DNA from: Oscillospiraceae bacterium
GTDB lineage: Bacteria; Bacillota; Clostridia; Oscillospirales; Oscillospiraceae
Direction of reading: 5' to 3'
Assembly: GCA_902783825.1 (NCBI GenBank)
Contig: CACZSJ010000066.1
Span: 1 to 5,728 of the forward strand
Length of the DNA stretch: 5,728 nucleotides
Position numbers and translations under genes: made by a program
Notes under the pieces: model-generated
Told to the model about the DNA's origin: nothing
The model's database searches: none
The model's input: the letters and a program-made list of their open reading frames with translations, nothing else
Shown here: positions 4,568-5,728 of the stretch, one piece after another
Layout of the letters: every line of letters starts with the position of its first letter
Position numbering within the stretch: the first letter of the stretch is position 1

Positions 4568-5728
4568 TTACTGTTCGTCGTCGACCACGGTGTAGTCGGC
4601 GTCGTAGTAGTCCTGACCGCCCGGCTGGCCGCCGGCCTGGTTGGGATCAAAGCCTGCGTCCTGGGGGGCGCCGCTCTGCTGATAAAGCTTTTCGCTGAGC
4701 TTGTAGAAGGCTTGGGTCAGCTCTTCGGTGGCGTGCTTGATGGCAGCGGTGTCGGTGCCTTCCAGGGACCGCTTGAGTTCGTTGAGCTTCTCTTCCACCT
4801 GGGCCTTTTCATCGGCATCCAGCTTGTCGCCCAGATCCGCGATGGTCTTTTCCGTCTGGTAGACCATCTGATCACCCTGGTTGCGTACGTCCACTTCTTC
4901 CTTGCGCTTGGCGTCCTCGGCGGCGTACATCTCGGCCTCCTTGACTGCCTTGTCGATGTCCTCCTTGGACATGTTGGAGGAGGCGGTGATGGTAATGTGC
5001 TGCTCCTTGCCGGTACCCAGATCCTTGGCGGAGACGTTCACGATGCCGTTGGCATCGATGTCGAAGGTGACCTCGATCTGCGGAACGCCGCGGCGGGCCG
5101 GGGCGATACCGTCCAGATGGAAGCGGCCAAGGCTCTTGTTGTACTGGGCCATCTCCCGCTCGCCCTGCAGTACATTGACCTCCACGGAGGTCTGGTTGTC
5201 GGCCGCGGTGGAGAAAACCTGGCTCTTGCGGGTGGGGATGGAGGTGTTTCGTTCGATCAGGCGGGTGCACACGCCGCCCAGGGTCTCGATGCCCAGGGAC
5301 AGGGGCGTCACGTCAACCAGAACGATGCCGTCCTTATCGCCGGACAGCACGCCGCCCTGGATGGCGGCGCCGATGGCGACGCACTCGTCGGGGTTGATGC
5401 CCTTGAAGCCTTCTTTGCCTACCAGGGACTTGACCATCTCCTGCACGGCGGGGATCCGGCTGGAACCGCCCACCAGCAGCACCTTGCTGATGTCGCTGGG
5501 CTGGAGGCCGGAGTCGGACAGGGCCTGCTTGACGGGGCCGACGGTCTTTTCCACCAGGTGGTGGGTCAGCTCGTTGAACTTGGCGCGCGTCAGCGTCACG
5601 TCCAGGTGCTTGGGGCCGTTGGCGTCCGCGGTGATGTAGGGCAGGTTGATCGTGGAGGAGGTGACGCCGGAAAGCTCGATCTTCGCCTTCTCCGCGGCTT
5701 CCTTCAGACGCTGGAGGGCCATCGGGTC
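4568..5728 (-). CDS. dnaK: Chaperone protein DnaK (Hsp70), C-terminal 386 residues, 5' truncated by window edge
   Basis: ATP-dependent chaperone that binds exposed hydrophobic segments, working with DnaJ and GrpE. The fragment starts inside the ATPase domain (DPMALQRLKEAAEKAKIELS), missing roughly the first 235-240 residues by comparison with E. coli DnaK. In fragment numbering it has the second phosphate-region motif VLLVGGSSRIP (83-93) and NPDECVAIGAAIQGGV (112-127). The interdomain linker and start of the substrate-binding domain are IVLVDVTPLSLGIETLGG (135-152). The beta-sandwich includes LQGERE and IEVTFDIDANGIVNVSAKD (218-236). A helical lid follows (about 254-350), then a Gly/Gln-rich tail ending DADYTVVDDEQ. 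The frame continues to the last base of the window, so the methionine at 5722 is internal, not the start. dnaJ follows on the same strand. HrcA/CIRCE control would lie upstream, outside the window, and cannot be judged. Confidence 0.98.
   Translation of the reverse strand, partial: DPMALQRLKEAAEKAKIELSGVTSSTINLPYITADANGPKHLDVTLTRAKFNELTHHLVEKTVGPVKQALSDSGLQPSDISKVLLVGGSSRIPAVQEMVKSLVGKEGFKGINPDECVAIGAAIQGGVLSGDKDGIVLVDVTPLSLGIETLGGVCTRLIERNTSIPTRKSQVFSTAADNQTSVEVNVLQGEREMAQYNKSLGRFHLDGIAPARRGVPQIEVTFDIDANGIVNVSAKDLGTGKEQHITITASSNMSKEDIDKAVKEAEMYAAEDAKRKEEVDVRNQGDQMVYQTEKTIADLGDKLDADEKAQVEEKLNELKRSLEGTDTAAIKHATEELTQAFYKLSEKLYQQSGAPQDAGFDPNQAGGQPGGQDYYDADYTVVDDEQ

Noticed and set aside
4881..5639. 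Plus-strand open frame (252 codons) opposite dnaK
   Set aside because: It is antisense to conserved DnaK coding sequence, with Ser/Thr-rich composition typical of shadow frames and no ribosome site noticed.

Overview
This window looks like ordinary chromosomal housekeeping DNA from a GC-rich member of the Firmicutes (Bacillota). An Oscillospiraceae-type gut anaerobe (the Oscillibacter/Flavonifractor kind) is my best guess. The basis is strong GGAGG-type ribosome binding sites, clean sigma-A promoters (TTGACA-17-TAGAAT and TTGACC-17-TATAAT), GC-rich third codon positions, the eukaryote/archaeal-type short prolyl-tRNA synthetase, and the dnaK-dnaJ order. The taxonomic guess is inference; nothing here identifies a genus.

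Layout, left to right. (1) 1-789, minus strand: the 5' 263 codons of a gene I cannot name. Its N-terminal half looks folded and helical. Its tail of at least 152 residues is very acidic and has no Lys, Arg or His. The gene runs off the left edge. (2) 790-1000: a divergent promoter region with two near-consensus sigma-A promoters facing away from each other and several TTGAC-type hexamers between them. (3) 1001-2437, plus: proS, followed by a 15-bp hairpin terminator. (4) 2493-3167, plus: a HAD-family phosphatase/phosphomutase with no visible promoter of its own. (5) 3174-3214: a hairpin serving the two convergent transcription units. (6) 3213-3341, minus: a possible 42-codon gene overlapping the dnaJ stop by ATGA. 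(7) 3338-4471, minus: complete dnaJ. (8) 4472-4567: a dnaK-dnaJ spacer with a long hairpin. (9) 4568-5728, minus: the C-terminal 386 residues of dnaK, whose 5' end lies beyond the right edge.

How the genes relate. dnaK and dnaJ encode the Hsp70 chaperone and its J-domain co-chaperone and are transcribed leftward, presumably as the end of an hrcA-grpE-dnaK-dnaJ operon (the first two genes would lie outside). proS charges tRNA-Pro. The HAD enzyme follows it on the same strand, probably expressed by read-through. I see no mobile element, CRISPR array, tRNA or rRNA, and no defence or secretion system. The least explained items are the acidic protein (with a QFSLF peptide resembling a sliding-clamp binding motif and an ambiguous start codon) and the small reading frame after dnaJ.
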